From contig CAXIPT010000001.1 of assembly GCA_964030475.1 (NCBI GenBank), positions 18,005,178-18,069,177 on the forward strand: DNA of 64,000 nucleotides, in the 5' to 3' direction. The DNA comes from Tethya wilhelma. Its lineage: Eukaryota > Porifera > Demospongiae > Tethyida > Tethyidae. The notes beneath the pieces were generated by a model, which made no database searches, had not been told where the DNA came from, and was given only the letters and a program-made list of their open reading frames with translations. The position numbers and the translations under genes are program-made. Shown here in pieces: positions 22,779 through 34,621 of the stretch (its first letter is position 1; every line of letters begins with the position of its first letter).

Positions 22779-23597
22779 ATGGGTGAGGATGACAGCAAAG
22801 GGTGCAGGTGGTCTAAGTTTATTGCTGAAGAGACTGCAGACCCCCCCAAATTTAGTGAACCCGTTTCCCCTCCTTCAAGTCTGCCTCACGAAGACGAGGC
22901 GAACGATAATGGCAGTGTTGACGACGCTAGCAGCAGGCCGTTATCACCGAAGATCGGTCAGCTGACTGATGAACATTTTGAACAAGGTGATAATTAGTGA
23001 ACCTTGACACTTGAGATGATGGCTAGGATAATTATCTATGATTACATATTAAATTTCTACAGCTTCTTCCATCAAACCTCACGTTGCACAAGCTGGAGGA
23101 GTGAGTGAGGGTCTGCTGGAGTATGAAACAGAGGAGAGTGGCAATGTTGATGATAATTCTATTTCTGAAGTAAGTGCCACTGACATAATATTATGTGCTA
23201 ATGCTACTATTCAGTGTTTTAAAATACAGTGACTGCTGCCCTCCAGAATCCTCTAGTCAACTTCCCTGTGCTTGCTCTGTAATTAGTGTGAACACTTTAG
23301 TTACCTTCCTGTGTCTGTGCGTGTGATCATTGAATCTTGTCCCATTCTCAATCCTATAGCTGTTGTATGGACCAAGCAAATCTCAGTGCTTTCTTGTAAC
23401 CACAGCTGGTGGCAGCATGAGGTGAGGATGTATATATGTGGGAGTGAACCGTCTTGAAATTTCCCTTGTATTATTTCAGGAGGGTGATCACCAAGGAAGA
23501 TGGCACTCCTGAGAGAGATGCTCAGGGAGTTCCTCTCACTAAACCAACTCCTCTGTTTGAGCTCACCTCCTGTGTGGTGCTGACCCACCCACCGTAG
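22779..23597 (+). CDS. Gene X2: unknown, paralogue of X1
   Basis: Exons are about 22779-22987, 23063-23169, 23360-23421 and 23481-23597, with the same intron phases as X1. The start could instead be 22713, in frame. The N-terminus is acidic and Ser/Pro-rich (DDSKGCRWSKFIAEETADPP). The conserved C-terminal block reads LLYGPSKSQCFLVTTAGGS, then MRRVITKEDGTPERD. No known domain is recognised. Shared exon structure and the (L)YG...C..TT.GG.MRRV...DG..ER pattern with X1 support a real small family. Confidence 0.6.
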
Positions 23598-24047
23598 AAC
23601 AAGTCAATTTTTTATATACCATATACCACTCTGGGCTTATCACATTGATAAGAGAATGTAATTGCAATGCAATAAGTGCATTTTGTGTGCATATCATTGT
23701 GCCCATATAATACCTGCATTCTCTTTAATGTGTAATTTTGTGAATTTACTCTTGGATAATGAGAGTACTCTTCATTTCTTCAATTATCCATGGTTTTATG
23801 AATAATTATGATAATGAGCCGGAAATTATTACGTCGATTATTTCTATGACGCAACGCAAGAAATCAACAAATAGAGAACGCAAATTATTTAATAGCTTTT
23901 TGATGCGACAAGTTGTGATCAATACCTGAGGCCCAGCAGAGCTGTTGAAATTTGATTAGGCACACAGTCTGCTTTACCTTATAGTCTAAGCAAAGTTTAC
24001 CGTAGTTTATAAATTAATGTATAAACTTTGTCTGTTTCTGAGAGTGA

Positions 24048-24879
24048 ATGAGCGCAGTGGAAAACTTGCAGCAACACCCAGACCCTCAGGGCCCAGCAGG
24101 CCCCCCTGGCCATCACATCCCCCAGGATCTCCTTGGATCAGGTATGGACTTTTGTGTGTTTGTTTAGTCAATTCAATTGATTCTAAATAAAAAATCATAA
24201 ACTATACAAAAAGGGAATAAGACTTGTCTCATCATAGGTAATAAATCATTATTTATCTATGGTCTCATCTTACAATTGCTTGCAGATGATCAGATGGCTG
24301 ACTATGATGGTGCTGACCCCTTTCAATCTCATGGAGAGTCAGTCTTACAATTGCTTGCAGATGATCAGATGGCTGACTATGATGGTGCTGACCCCTTTCA
24401 ATCTCATGGAGAGTCAGACACTGTAAAAGGATAATATCTCTTTCTTAGTCTACCAGCATAACACCCATATGATCATGTTTTCATGTGTACATATATTTGA
24501 CACAGGAGCAAAGACTTGTTACCCAGCCTGTTGAGGAAACCAACAGCAGGGCAACAACATCAAAGGTACGAGGGGTTGCATAATTTGTGTCACTGTGAGC
24601 CTATATGCTATACACACAATACAGTCATTCTAAACATGCTCTGTTCTCCTAATTATATAGTTGCTGAGTCGACGAAGCTGGACATTCAGTGTAACAGATG
24701 GCCCAGCTGGAGTGGACCAAAATGTTGAACCGAACGTACAATCGGTGACGGAGTACCAAGGGCAGCTGCTGACGGACTCTGGTGGTTCTGCCACTCTAAC
24801 TGTCAGGGTTTGCACCCAGGCTCCTCCCAGTGATGACAATCACCATGGAGAGAATAACCAAGGTATGTGTACTACCATT

Positions 24880-24932
<53 letters not shown>

Positions 24933-25428
24933 TCTTGTCAGTCTGGTGAACAGCACATAGTAAACTCGTTCTAATTCTCGTTACCAGAATCCAGAATCTG
25001 GTAATGACCAATAGAGTTTAGCCAGCGTGACGAAACATGGCCCGATCTTGTTTGACTAACAAGCGAGATGTAATTACTCTATAACAGTATAATACTGTTT
25101 GTTCCATGGCTCAGTCATCAAATCAAACGTAAATGCATTGTAAAATTGACTCTTCCCATACTTGCTCGTAGTTACGGGTAGAGAGCACCTTCGCAATGAA
25201 GAAAGGTACTCTATAGCCTCCTAATTGTTCTAGAGAAGTCCAACCATAAAGAAGTTTCTATGATGAGCGCTGAGCTCCAGTTGCATTGCGGTTTATATTA
25301 CGTCATCTAAAACCCACAAAACATCATTGTGGTCATTACCAGATTCTGGTAACGAGAACGAGTTTACTATAGCTGTTCGCCAGACTCTCCTATTTTTCGT
25401 TGAGAGTCTGGCTAGTGAGACGTATGTG

Positions 25429-25467
<39 letters not shown>

Positions 25468-26031
25468 GTTGATGTTCATGTGTGAGTACACCTGTTGTCA
25501 TTTGTACTACAAACAGGTAGGATGGCTGGTGGTATGCAAGAGATGCCAATGGAAAATGTACAGCTTCTTCCCATTGTAAGTCAATACTGTAACCTTGTTA
25601 CACACATGTAGATTAGACTTGTATAGTAAGACATCAATCATGCATGACTGTTTCAGGAGCAGACCCCAGTTGCCGTAACTGAGTCACATGCAATTCAGGA
25701 AGACAACAACCAAAGATCTGGAGCTGCTAAAGTGAATCTTTCCAGCCAGTAGTGTATGAAAGAATCATTGTTTTCTGTACATACATGTGGTCATTTCAGA
25801 TGATTCCAAGTCAAGGTACATCTTGGAATGTCAACATAGTCAAGGACTCTAAGAGCCCTGGCAACAATGTTGCTGAACGTGTTTCCTCTGAACAGGAAAA
25901 TATGTAAGTTTCATGACCAGCTGCCTCTCTCTGTACCTGTCAACAGCATGTATCATCATAATTATATGAAACACACCCTCACAATCACACACAGAGAATA
26001 CACCCCCACTACTAACGGACTGCCTCGTTGA
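24048..26031 (+). CDS. Gene X3: unknown modular protein
   Basis: Nine or so short exons in consistent phase: 24048-24132, 24286-24422, 24508-24567, 24661-24862, about 25518-25576, 25653-25729, 25799-25903 and a last exon ending in the stop at 26029-26031. The protein starts MSAVENLQQHPDPQG, contains two copies of DDQMADYDGADPFQSHGES from an exon-internal duplication, then RRSWTFSVTDGPAGVDQNV and SVTEYQGQLLTDSGGSATL, then GGMQEMPMENVQLLPI and a second SW block (GTSWNVNIVKDSKSPGNNV). It is paralogous to X4. No domain is recognised. An element (24957-25370) sits in its fourth intron. Confidence 0.55.
24268..24417 (+). repeat. 75-bp direct tandem duplication across a splice acceptor
   Basis: Two adjacent 75-bp copies start at 24268 and 24343. 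Each contains TTACAATTGCTTGCAG, a usable acceptor, plus 19 codons. Since 75 is a multiple of three, using either acceptor keeps the frame. Confidence 0.85.
24957..25370. mobile_element. MITE-like element with ATAGTAAACTCGTTCT ends
   Basis: ATAGTAAACTCGTTCTAATT at the left is inverted at the right (CGAGTTTACTAT, ending at 25370), with inner TGGTAATGACCA/TGGTCATTACCA arms. The inverted similarity continues outward (GTCTGGTGAACAGC at 24941; GCTGTTCGCCAGAC at 25372), reaching an AGTCTGGC foldback at about 25380-25416. This may be a nested insertion. Confidence 0.65.
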
Positions 26032-26116
26032 GGTGTAAACAGCTACTTCGTTTGAGGTATGTATTAGCTAAAGGTTGTTCTTTTTTGATTTCTAAAAAGT
26101 CTTAAGTCCTGTAGTT
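25462..26116 (+). repeat. 655-bp block, copy 1 of 2
   Basis: This block looks identical, base for base by eye, to 27878-28532 (offset 2416). It covers the last exons of X3 and begins in a GT microsatellite. Confidence 0.85.
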
Positions 26117-26422
26117 GGAAAATTCATTAGTGACATTGTGTGATTCCATATTATAAGGAGCCAGCCGGCCGCGCGCGCCGGCCCAGCTGTGACGTAATTG
26201 TTACGTACGTACGTACGTACACCACAACTCACTAACTAAGCTACTCGAGTACTCGCAAGATCAAGATATCGATCTGTGTGTGCTTCTTGTTTCTCTTTAT
26301 CATTTGTTGTAAAGAGTTTTCTTGATCATTGACTCAACTTGCAAGTTTGAGTGTGGTGTGTATAGTTTATAGACATAAAATAAGCAAGTTCATGTTTCCA
26401 AAGAGTCGTGTGTTTCAAGTGA

Positions 26423-27777
26423 ATGACCGAACCAGCAGCGTTGGAGGAATCACCTTTACAAACCCTTCTTGCCCCAGGTGGGCCCTTCGCCCACCTCGAT
26501 AATCTCCCTGACCCAGGTAAGTTCTTTAGAAGTAGCACCCGAGCATCTGTGATGGCCTTCATTCATTGAGTAGACATGGTATGTTGTACTGTTTCGAGAA
26601 ATTTTTATAAATTTTAGTATAGCAGTCGTTTCAGTAATTTTTTTCCTTGTCTACATGTGTAGATGATGATGTTGATGTTGGAGATTCCGTTCCACACGTA
26701 AGCAGTAGTACTGTACAAGCTGTAGCACTACTAAGCTGTTACACATTTAATTTATTCATGATGTCGAGAGTATTTTACTCTTGACGATGTTTGTTGATAC
26801 AGGAGGCCGAGGAAGGGTTCGGTTCACCTGTTCAGGCAACTAGTGAAGAAGGAACTTCAAAGGTAAGACTGGCAAATTATGGATTTTAACAGGAAAATGT
26901 TAAGCATGGTATATGGGTGGAATTGCATTTGAGCATCATAATGGGAAATTATTAGCATAATTTACAAAGGCCTACACTTGATAAACTTTGTGTGCCAATC
27001 TATATAGTTGGTGCTTTTTCGACAAAACTCTTGGACTGTCTCAACCACAGATGGTCCAGATGGAGTGGACCAGAATGCCGAACCAAATGTACTTTCTGTG
27101 ACAGAGTACCGAAGGAAGCTGCCAACAGACTCTGGTGGTCCTGCCACTCAGAGTGTCAGGGTTATCACCCAGGCTCCTTCCAGTGATGACAATTGCCATG
27201 GAGAGAACGACCAAGGTATGTACTGCTATTGTTGAGTGACACGTGTTGTTATGTGTGTATGTGTGGGGGATGATCCTTTGTAGAGTGAAAACTTGTGTGG
27301 ACATCTGTTACACTATTGTTCCTTGAAATCTTACAGGGAGGGTGGTTGGTGGTGTGCAGGAGATGCAGTTTGATGATATGCCTGCAACAGTGAGTCAATT
27401 CCATGTACATGTGATAATCACCCATCAAAATTTAATGGACTTCTGTGCTCTTTCTGTCAGGAGCAAGCTCCAGTCACTGTTTCAGAGTCCCTTCCTCTCC
27501 AGGAAGGCAACAACACTGGAGCTGCTAAAGTGAATCTTTTCTGCTGGTCACTATGTGAATGAATCACTGTTTGCTCTACATGTGGTCTGTTTTCAGATGG
27601 TGACTGGTCAGAGGAAAAAATCTTGGAAGGTCAAGATAGTAGAAGACCCTGAGAGTCTTGGCAACAATGTTGCTGAACACGTTTCTTTCCCTTTTCGAAA
27701 GAATGTGTAAGTTTCACATGCAGCTGGTGCTTCTCTGTTCTGACTAGACAGTTGTTGTTTATGTGTACTTGTGTTGA

Positions 27778-27816
<39 letters not shown>

Positions 27817-27817
27817 N

Positions 27818-27883
<66 letters not shown>

Positions 27884-28447
27884 GTTGATGTTCATGTGTG
27901 AGTACACCTGTTGTCATTTGTACTACAAACAGGTAGGATGGCTGGTGGTATGCAAGAGATGCCAATGGAAAATGTACAGCTTCTTCCCATTGTAAGTCAA
28001 TACTGTAACCTTGTTACACACATGTAGATTAGACTTGTATAGTAAGACATCAATCATGCATGACTGTTTCAGGAGCAGACCCCAGTTGCCGTAACTGAGT
28101 CACATGCAATTCAGGAAGACAACAACCAAAGATCTGGAGCTGCTAAAGTGAATCTTTCCAGCCAGTAGTGTATGAAAGAATCATTGTTTTCTGTACATAC
28201 ATGTGGTCATTTCAGATGATTCCAAGTCAAGGTACATCTTGGAATGTCAACATAGTCAAGGACTCTAAGAGCCCTGGCAACAATGTTGCTGAACGTGTTT
28301 CCTCTGAACAGGAAAATATGTAAGTTTCATGACCAGCTGCCTCTCTCTGTACCTGTCAACAGCATGTATCATCATAATTATATGAAACACACCCTCACAA
28401 TCACACACAGAGAATACACCCCCACTACTAACGGACTGCCTCGTTGA
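26423..28447 (+). CDS. Gene X4: unknown, paralogue of X3 (3' part uncertain)
   Basis: Exons follow the X3 plan: 26423-26516, 26664-26699, 26803-26862, 27008-27216, 27337-27390, 27461-27530 and 27597-27708. They carry diverged versions of the X3 modules (NSWTVSTTDGPDGVDQNAE; GGVQEMQFDDMPAT; KSWKVKIVEDPESLGNNV). After 27708 comes a CA/N/GT join and then an exact copy of the last X3 exons. The 27708 donor is phase 2, while the next duplicated exon expects phase 1, so that exon cannot follow in frame. Only the terminal exon ending at 28447 fits. The true 3' end may be missing from the assembly. Confidence 0.5.
27780..27877. repeat. (CA)n-N-(GT)n junction
   Basis: A CA tract flips to a GT tract exactly at the single N at 27817. 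This is what an incorrect or length-unknown scaffold join in a microsatellite would look like. Confidence 0.85.
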
Positions 28448-28532
28448 GGTGTAAACAGCTACTTCGTTTGAGGTATGTATTAGCTAAAGGTTGTTCTTTT
28501 TTGATTTCTAAAAAGTCTTAAGTCCTGTAGTT
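27878..28532 (+). repeat. 655-bp block, copy 2 of 2
   Basis: Second copy of 25462-26116, following the CA/GT join. The copies diverge immediately after GTCCTGTAGTT. It is either a very recent duplication or an assembly artefact. Confidence 0.85.
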
Positions 28533-28880
28533 TTATTAATTAATGCTAGAGCATTGTTTTAGTAGTTCTATAGAATCATTTATTGGTTCACTAGTTGCCT
28601 TGTGTTTACTGCTGAAATAAACATACAGCAATTCTAGTAGTACAACTTCTTTTTAAGGAACTTAAGTTTGTTGAGTAGGCTGATTTAATTAGCTATGCTG
28701 ATTTTAATTGTAATCATACTGATTGTTGATTTTTTTCCCCTTTCTTATTTTGTTTTGTGTGACTTTCAAATTGAAACATTTTTTGTGAAACTGAAATGTG
28801 AATAATGACAATGACCCAAACAAGCAATAGATCAAACAGCACAATGCTCTTCCTTCAAGAGATTGGAATGCCAATCACTG

Positions 28881-30006
28881 CTATTGAGGTAGGTGTCTTC
28901 TGTCTCTGCTGGCATTCTTCTTCCTCTTTTTAGTCAAAAACCTATCCAGTTTTCCCGCCTTCCTTAGCTGTGTGTACTTCGTAGCTAGTTCCAGTTTCCT
29001 CTGAGTGGCTGCAAATAAAGGAATCAGGGTAAATTAATCAAACCAAAACACCTGACTATGTTTACATTTCTTGATGTAGAATGGTTTCTTCCCTTGCTTC
29101 ACTAACTCCCTCTCACTCCTCTTGTGTTCTCTCAACAAGGCCTTTCTCTCTTCCTCCCTGGCAGCTGCATCCTCCCTTGACTCCTACAATAGCCACACAA
29201 ATACACACACACACATTGTTATTGCATTGTCTGCTGACTGTTGCTCTGGTAACAGATGATAGGAGGCAGCAATTGACAAAAATGTTTGAGTTGTTTATTT
29301 CCTGATAAATCTAGCTGCTGTATATTAAAGTGCCAACCAACCATTTGCTGCATGAGCCTTTGGAGTTGAGCCTTTCTCTCTGAGCTGCGAGTCTTCCTCA
29401 CTGCCTTTTGTAGGACGTGTTTCTCTTTCTTTTTCATCTCCTCCACAAACTTGAACGATTTCTTGAACAGATCTTCGTTCAGTTTCCCTGCCCTCTCATC
29501 AAACCGAGGGTCCCTCACCTCCCTCTCTTCCTTCTCAATGGGAATGACCTCTCGGAAGATTGAAACAGGCTTCTTTGATGACATCTCACGAGGTCTGCAT
29601 GAATACAGTGTCATGAACATGTGCTTCAATAGGAGCATGAGGGGTATAGTACATAAATCAGACTAGTGGGTAGGTGTGCACATGTACTGCACTACCTGTT
29701 TTTATTGGCTCGTTTGAAGCTCCTGGCCTCCCTCTCTTGCTTGGCTTTCAACAAGACGGCATCAAACTTCTTTGTGCCCATCTTCTGACGGGCCTCTTGT
29801 AGCTCCCCCAGTGGAATGTCCAATAGCTCTAAATAATGCACACCAGACAGCATGATTCTGCAGATCTGATTTATCTTACGTGGCAAGACCTCACTTTTCT
29901 TTAGGTCTTCTTCAGGAGAGTCATTCTCAGACTCACTGTGTGTGCTGTCATCCTCATCTGCCGCCAACGAGGTCATTGCCTGCTTTCTCCAGTTTCTCCC
30001 AGCCAC
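28881..30006 (-). CDS. RRP36: RRP36 homologue (90S pre-ribosome component)
   Basis: RRP36 is a nucleolar protein for early 18S rRNA processing. Exon 1 (30006 to about 29700) has an acidic Ser/Glu head, then GELQEARQKMGTKKFD. Exon 2 (about 29595-29340) has the diagnostic PREMSSKKPVSIFREVIP and EVRDPRFDERAGKLNE, followed by a Lys/Glu coiled-coil stretch. Later exons give HKRSERELVKQGKKPFYIKK and QRKLELATKYTQLRKAGKL, ending in KKRKKNASRDRRHLPQ at the stop 28881-28883, as in the RRP36 C-terminus. Length and motif order match the family. Confidence 0.9.
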
Positions 30007-30091
30007 GCTATGTGGTAATGGTCGTCAGACAAAATAGTCACGTACCTACATTTGTGTCAACCCCTTACCATACAAAGAAGGTTTTTATTGG

Positions 30092-31851
30092 CTAAAATTT
30101 GCATGATTCTGAGACAACCTGTCTAACATTGACATTGATACGAGATAGAGACAAATATGGTATAAAATGAGTCCACGAATCCATCAACAATTGATGAGAG
30201 GGGCTCTCCTCATTAAAACAGTGTTCACATCTCCTGCATTCATCACACACGTGGTCCCTGTACTGGGCCAGTGATTCCATCGACAGACATCGTGGAGTTG
30301 CTCCATCATCTCCAGTGGGTGGTAGGACCCGGGGGATACCGTGATATGCCAGCCGAGAGTCACCTGACATAATGATGACATCACCACTATTGACAAGCAG
30401 AGCTCTGGGTCGTATGGTTTTCGTTTTTCCACCAATCAAGAAAATTGCTGACTGAGCAAAACTGAGAGAGAGCAGAGGACAAGAGAGGTCCTTCTCTGAA
30501 TGGTCAGTGTGTCCAGAGAGGGTGGAGTCTAGGTGGTAGTAGTTGACGATACCAGCCTCTGCTGTGAATCTTAAGTAAGGAGAGAGAAGGCAAGCAAAGA
30601 TTGTTTAGAGAAAGAAATTCTCTGAAATGGAAAATTTGTGTAGTTGGGATACTAGCAAAGTGGATACATGTACAGTCTCATTGGCCGAGAGTTTTAGCTA
30701 AGCATACACAGTGAGGGGATCAAGAGATCATGGGATCTGAATGCTATAGAAATAGTCAAAAATAAACTCACAAGGCATATGTGCAAGGGTAGGGTTCATC
30801 TGAAGGTATATAGTTTCTAAGCATGTGATATGATTGTAAGGAGACAATAATTGCTGGCAATATGAGTCGATCAATTTATCCCCTCACCTCTCAAACCCAG
30901 CTGCTCTGAGGATGAACTGAGAGAGCCGTGCCAGGTCCTCTGGAAAAGGTGACCTTCTCTCTGGGTGGTACTCTTTGGTGCTCCAATTGTAGTGATAGCC
31001 CAGAGTCACCCAACGCAGCTTATAGATGGGATTGTCTTTTAGCATAGCAGAGGGTTCTTTCTCCCGGGACAGTTTGGGTCTCTTGGAGGGAGAGGCATCA
31101 CCTTCATTCTGTGGGGAAGGTTTCGTGTCTCCTTCGTTATCACTACTAACGAGAGGAGGAGGGAGGTGGGGCCACAGCCGACCATTGCCACGCCTCTCTG
31201 TGTGAGCATCAAGGTTGCATATGTTTGGACGACATGGATAGTTGACGAGGCACTGCCACACCCACCTGTGTTGACCCCCCTCCAAGAAGGGGTTGGGAAT
31301 TACCAGCAAACCTGCATTTTTAATTTAATGACATATTAAATAAAACTGTTTGGCGATTTGCAGAATAATTCGTCAATTTGCCAAATTTACCCACTATATG
31401 GTAAGCACACACAGACAAATATCAACCTCTAATTATGTAATGGGACAGGCTCTCCCATAACTTCCTTGTACCGTGGATATTATAGCTTATGCCTTTTAGC
31501 GTCACTGAACATCTAGTTTTTCCTGGACATGTGGTACGTGTTATCTGGTACCTGGTACTGAATTAAGAGTGTACATGTTCCACTCCCTGGTTGGTCTCAT
31601 TCCCAGTCTGCAAGGACAACAGCCTCCAGACGGACTGCCACTGACAGGCACAGGGGATATCTGTGAATAAAACAATCATCTCAAAGAGAAACTGTTAATT
31701 AATGGTAAATAATTAAATAATTATATACCTATACCTCATCTTTGATTTTATCAGGTTGTCTGAAATCAAGAACATCTTTCAAGTCAACTCCTCTCTTTTT
31801 GTATCTCTTGAACTCCTCCTTGAAGCTATCAATGTCAACAGCAGCTGCCAT
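30092..31851 (-). CDS. ALKBH1: ALKBH1 (Fe(II)/2-oxoglutarate dioxygenase)
   Basis: AlkB-family demethylase. ALKBH1 acts on tRNA and DNA methyl-adenine in mitochondria and nucleus. Exon 1 starts at Met 31851 (MAAAVDIDSFKEEFKRY) and ends DFRQPDKIKDE. Later exons give LLVIPNPFLEGGQHRW, NICNLDAHT, LRWVTLGYHYNWSTKEY, AGFERFTAEAGIVNYYHLD and STLSGHTDHSEKDL, where HTD supplies two iron ligands. PRALLVNSGDVIIMSGDSRL and AYHGIPRVLP supply the distal His and the 2-oxoglutarate Arg. The end, RINVNVRQVV, matches human ALKBH1. A Ser/Pro/Lys-rich insert of about 60 residues lies between NICNLDAHT and LRWVTLG, longer than I recall in vertebrates. Confidence 0.9.
31340..31402. mobile_element. MITE end fragment (TTTACCCACTATATGGTA)
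   Basis: This matches the right end of the 17528-17733 element (GCCAAATTTACCCRCTATAYGGTA) in an ALKBH1 intron. No left partner was recognised. Confidence 0.45.
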
Positions 31852-31990
31852 AAATTTCCTACAAATTATTCTAAACAAAGCACACTACTCCCAGCCCCAC
31901 CCATTAATTAAAAATCACTTTTGAATAAATATTATATCAAACAAACTAGCAATCCATGCCACACATATAATATTACAGTCCATTAGACAA

Positions 31991-33432
31991 CTAAAGTCTG
32001 CTCTGTGGTATCTTGTAGTGTGATTCATGTACAACCAGGTCTGATGAAATGTCAGATATTTTAGCACAACCTACACATGTGTGTGAGAGAGGGTGAACGT
32101 GTGATCACATCAAATCAGTAATTGCTACACATCTAGTCATTAGAATTACCTGCCAACATCATAGCTAGTTTGAGTTCGTCTCTGAGAATTGTGAACACAT
32201 TCTCTACTCCCTCACTTCCCTTGTAGGCCAGTCCCCACAACACTGGTCTACCAATGAACACAGCTTTAGCTCCCAAGGCAATGGCCTTCAACACATCACT
32301 TCCCTGTCTCACTCCTCCATCAAGAAACACCTCCACCTTGTCTCCAACAGCCTCCACCACCTCAGACAGAACATCTATCTGGAGCATTGCACCACACAAT
32401 CAAACCACTGACAATAAAACCAGAGAAGCTCACTCACAGTAGCAGGCACTCCATCCAGCTGTCTGGCACCGTGGTTTGAGACTATGATTCCTTGAACGCC
32501 ATGTTTCACAGCCTCTAGAGCATCTTCTCTTGTCAGTATCCCTTTCAGCACTATAGGCAGGTCAGTGACCCCTCGAACCCAGTCAATGTCCTTCCAGTTC
32601 AGAGTATCATCATAGAGAGTCAGAACATTTCGCAATAAATGAGACCGATCTTTTGTTTCAGTTGGTATGAAAGTTAAAAAGTTAGCTAGTGTGAGATGAG
32701 ATGGAATGCGAAACTTGTTGCGGAGATCTGCAAGCCGTCGTCCTCGAGCTGGTGAGTCCACAGTGATGACCAGAGCCTTGTAGCCAGCTCTCTCTGCTCT
32801 CAGTATGAGACTTCTCAGAAGGTCTCTGTCTTTGACAATGTAGAGCTGAAACCATTTGAGTCCATTACTGCAGCTGGCCACCTCCTCCAGGCTGGTTGTG
32901 GAGCCAGTGCTGAGAGTCATACAAGTACCCAACTTTGAACAAGCTGAATGGAGCAAATGGTATTGGTTGTTATATGTATACAAATTGATTTTATAATCAA
33001 AGATACAGCGATATGACTGAACCCAGTCACCTTTGGCAGTAGCAATCTCTCCCTCTGGGTGGGCCATTTTGTGCATGGCAGTTGGTGCCACACAGATGGG
33101 GAACTCCACCCACTCCCCAAACAGCTGCACTCTCATGTCAATCTTGGAGACATCTCGGAGGACTAGAGGACGAAGACGATATCTGAAGTTTAACAAAAGT
33201 TTAATGTGTCCATAGTTAGAATAACCATATCAATTCTCCCTAATATCCAATTAATAATTATTACTGGGGTATATCTGTAGCAATTTGTTGCACAACTGTT
33301 TCCATACCTGCTAAATGCCTGCACATTATCTCTGAGAGTCTGCTCCTGATTAGCTCCAGAGGAGTAGTAGACCCAGGCATTCTTGTCAAGAACCTCCTTA
33401 GCATGAGCTTCAAAGTCAACAAGAGACAGCAT
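31991..33432 (-). CDS. HAO1: HAO-A: peroxisomal (S)-2-hydroxy-acid oxidase
   Basis: FMN-dependent glycolate or 2-hydroxyacid oxidase, making H2O2 in peroxisomes. Five exons: 33432-33308, 33182-33031, 32943-32438, 32378-32150 and 32070-31991. The sequence carries [17 protein letters not shown] (substrate Tyr), [45 protein letters not shown] (substrate Arg), LPIVLKGIL (Lys), [12 protein letters not shown] (catalytic His and Arg) and [16 protein letters not shown]. The frame appears to end ...LAGNSND in the intron. The real last exon, spliced in phase 1, encodes [18 protein letters not shown] then KIPQSRL, ending in the PTS1 tripeptide SRL. The Trp before TSSLEEV in vertebrate HAO1 is Gly here. 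Of the four copies, this one best keeps the substrate-site residues. Confidence 0.92.
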
Positions 33433-33561
33433 CTTGACTTATCTCAGTTGGTAAATGGTCGCCAGAATGTTAAGCTGCATAAATCGCGAGTTAATTTGGC
33501 TTCTATTTCCACGTGGAGGCAAGAAGATACATGCCCAGTTGTGTGCTGTTGGTGGTGTACA
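33433..33561. promoter_or_regulatory. Divergent promoter between HAO-A and CHEK2
   Basis: There are 129 bases between the two likely start codons. A CHEK2-frame ORF is open through this region from 33403, but the Met at 33562 is preferred because 33403 lies inside HAO-A exon 1. Confidence 0.45.
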
Positions 33562-34563
33562 ATGGACTGTGCTCCTACTCTGGATGTTGTGGATGGTCCC
33601 TTCAGCGGAGAGGATGAAGAAGAAGAGGAAGGACCTGAGCCATGGGGGAGGCTGTTTGCACTAGGCAAGGATTATGTCACTCAAGGTAGCCACACAACAT
33701 GTGGGCGTGTTGAGTGAATCATACATTTATTCATTGTTTTATTGTTAGATTTGGTGAAGGATGAGTACACGTTTGGCAGAGGAGAGGAGTGTGATTACAG
33801 CTTCGAGATATTAGGAGGGAAAAGAAACCCTCATTTTTTGGCTCTCAGTAAAACACATTTCAGAATTTATCGGGTAAAGGCGATTGCATCTATTATAAGG
33901 TATGTGTGATGGCACTGTGCTCTTTTCTTTCTAGGAGAAGGACAAGTCAGATTCCTCAAAATATACTGTATTTATTCAAGACAAAAGGTGAAAAGCTTCT
34001 AGCAATAGTTCGTGTTTTTTATTTATCATTTTCAATTTCATTTTCAGTTCTAATGGGACATTTCTCAATGGAGAGAAGATAGGTATGCCATGAGCCGAGA
34101 GAGGCTCTCTCTGAAGGTGTGCATTGAAGAGCATCTCTATTGTTTGTCTGTAGGTAAAAATAAGAAGCAGGTGTTGACTAACGACGCTGAAATTGCATTA
34201 GCATTGAGCAAGAACAAAGGTATGCATTCGCCAGTATGTGTGTGTATGGGGGTCACATTGATTGAATGAGACCTTCCATTGTTTGTCTCTTTCTGCCTCT
34301 GACTCTCTCTGTCTGTGAACCACAGCTTTCATATTCAACGACTGTGGGGCTAATGCCGAACTGGAGAAGCTACCTGAGGTGAGCTGTATTAGGACACACT
34401 CCTGTCCAAACCAACCACAATACCTAGCTCTATTGTGAGATTGAAAATGGCTGACTTACACACACTCTATGGTTCATGCAGGAGTTCAAACAGAAGTACA
34501 CCATATCAAAGACTCTTGGGAGGTAGCTACAGTGGTTGGATGTGTCCGCCTGTTTTAGCTAAT

Positions 34564-34621
<58 letters not shown>

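Noticed and set aside
33403..33561. CHEK2 start at 33403
   Set aside because: It would overlap the first HAO-A exon and adds residues unlike CHEK2; Met 33562 is preferred.
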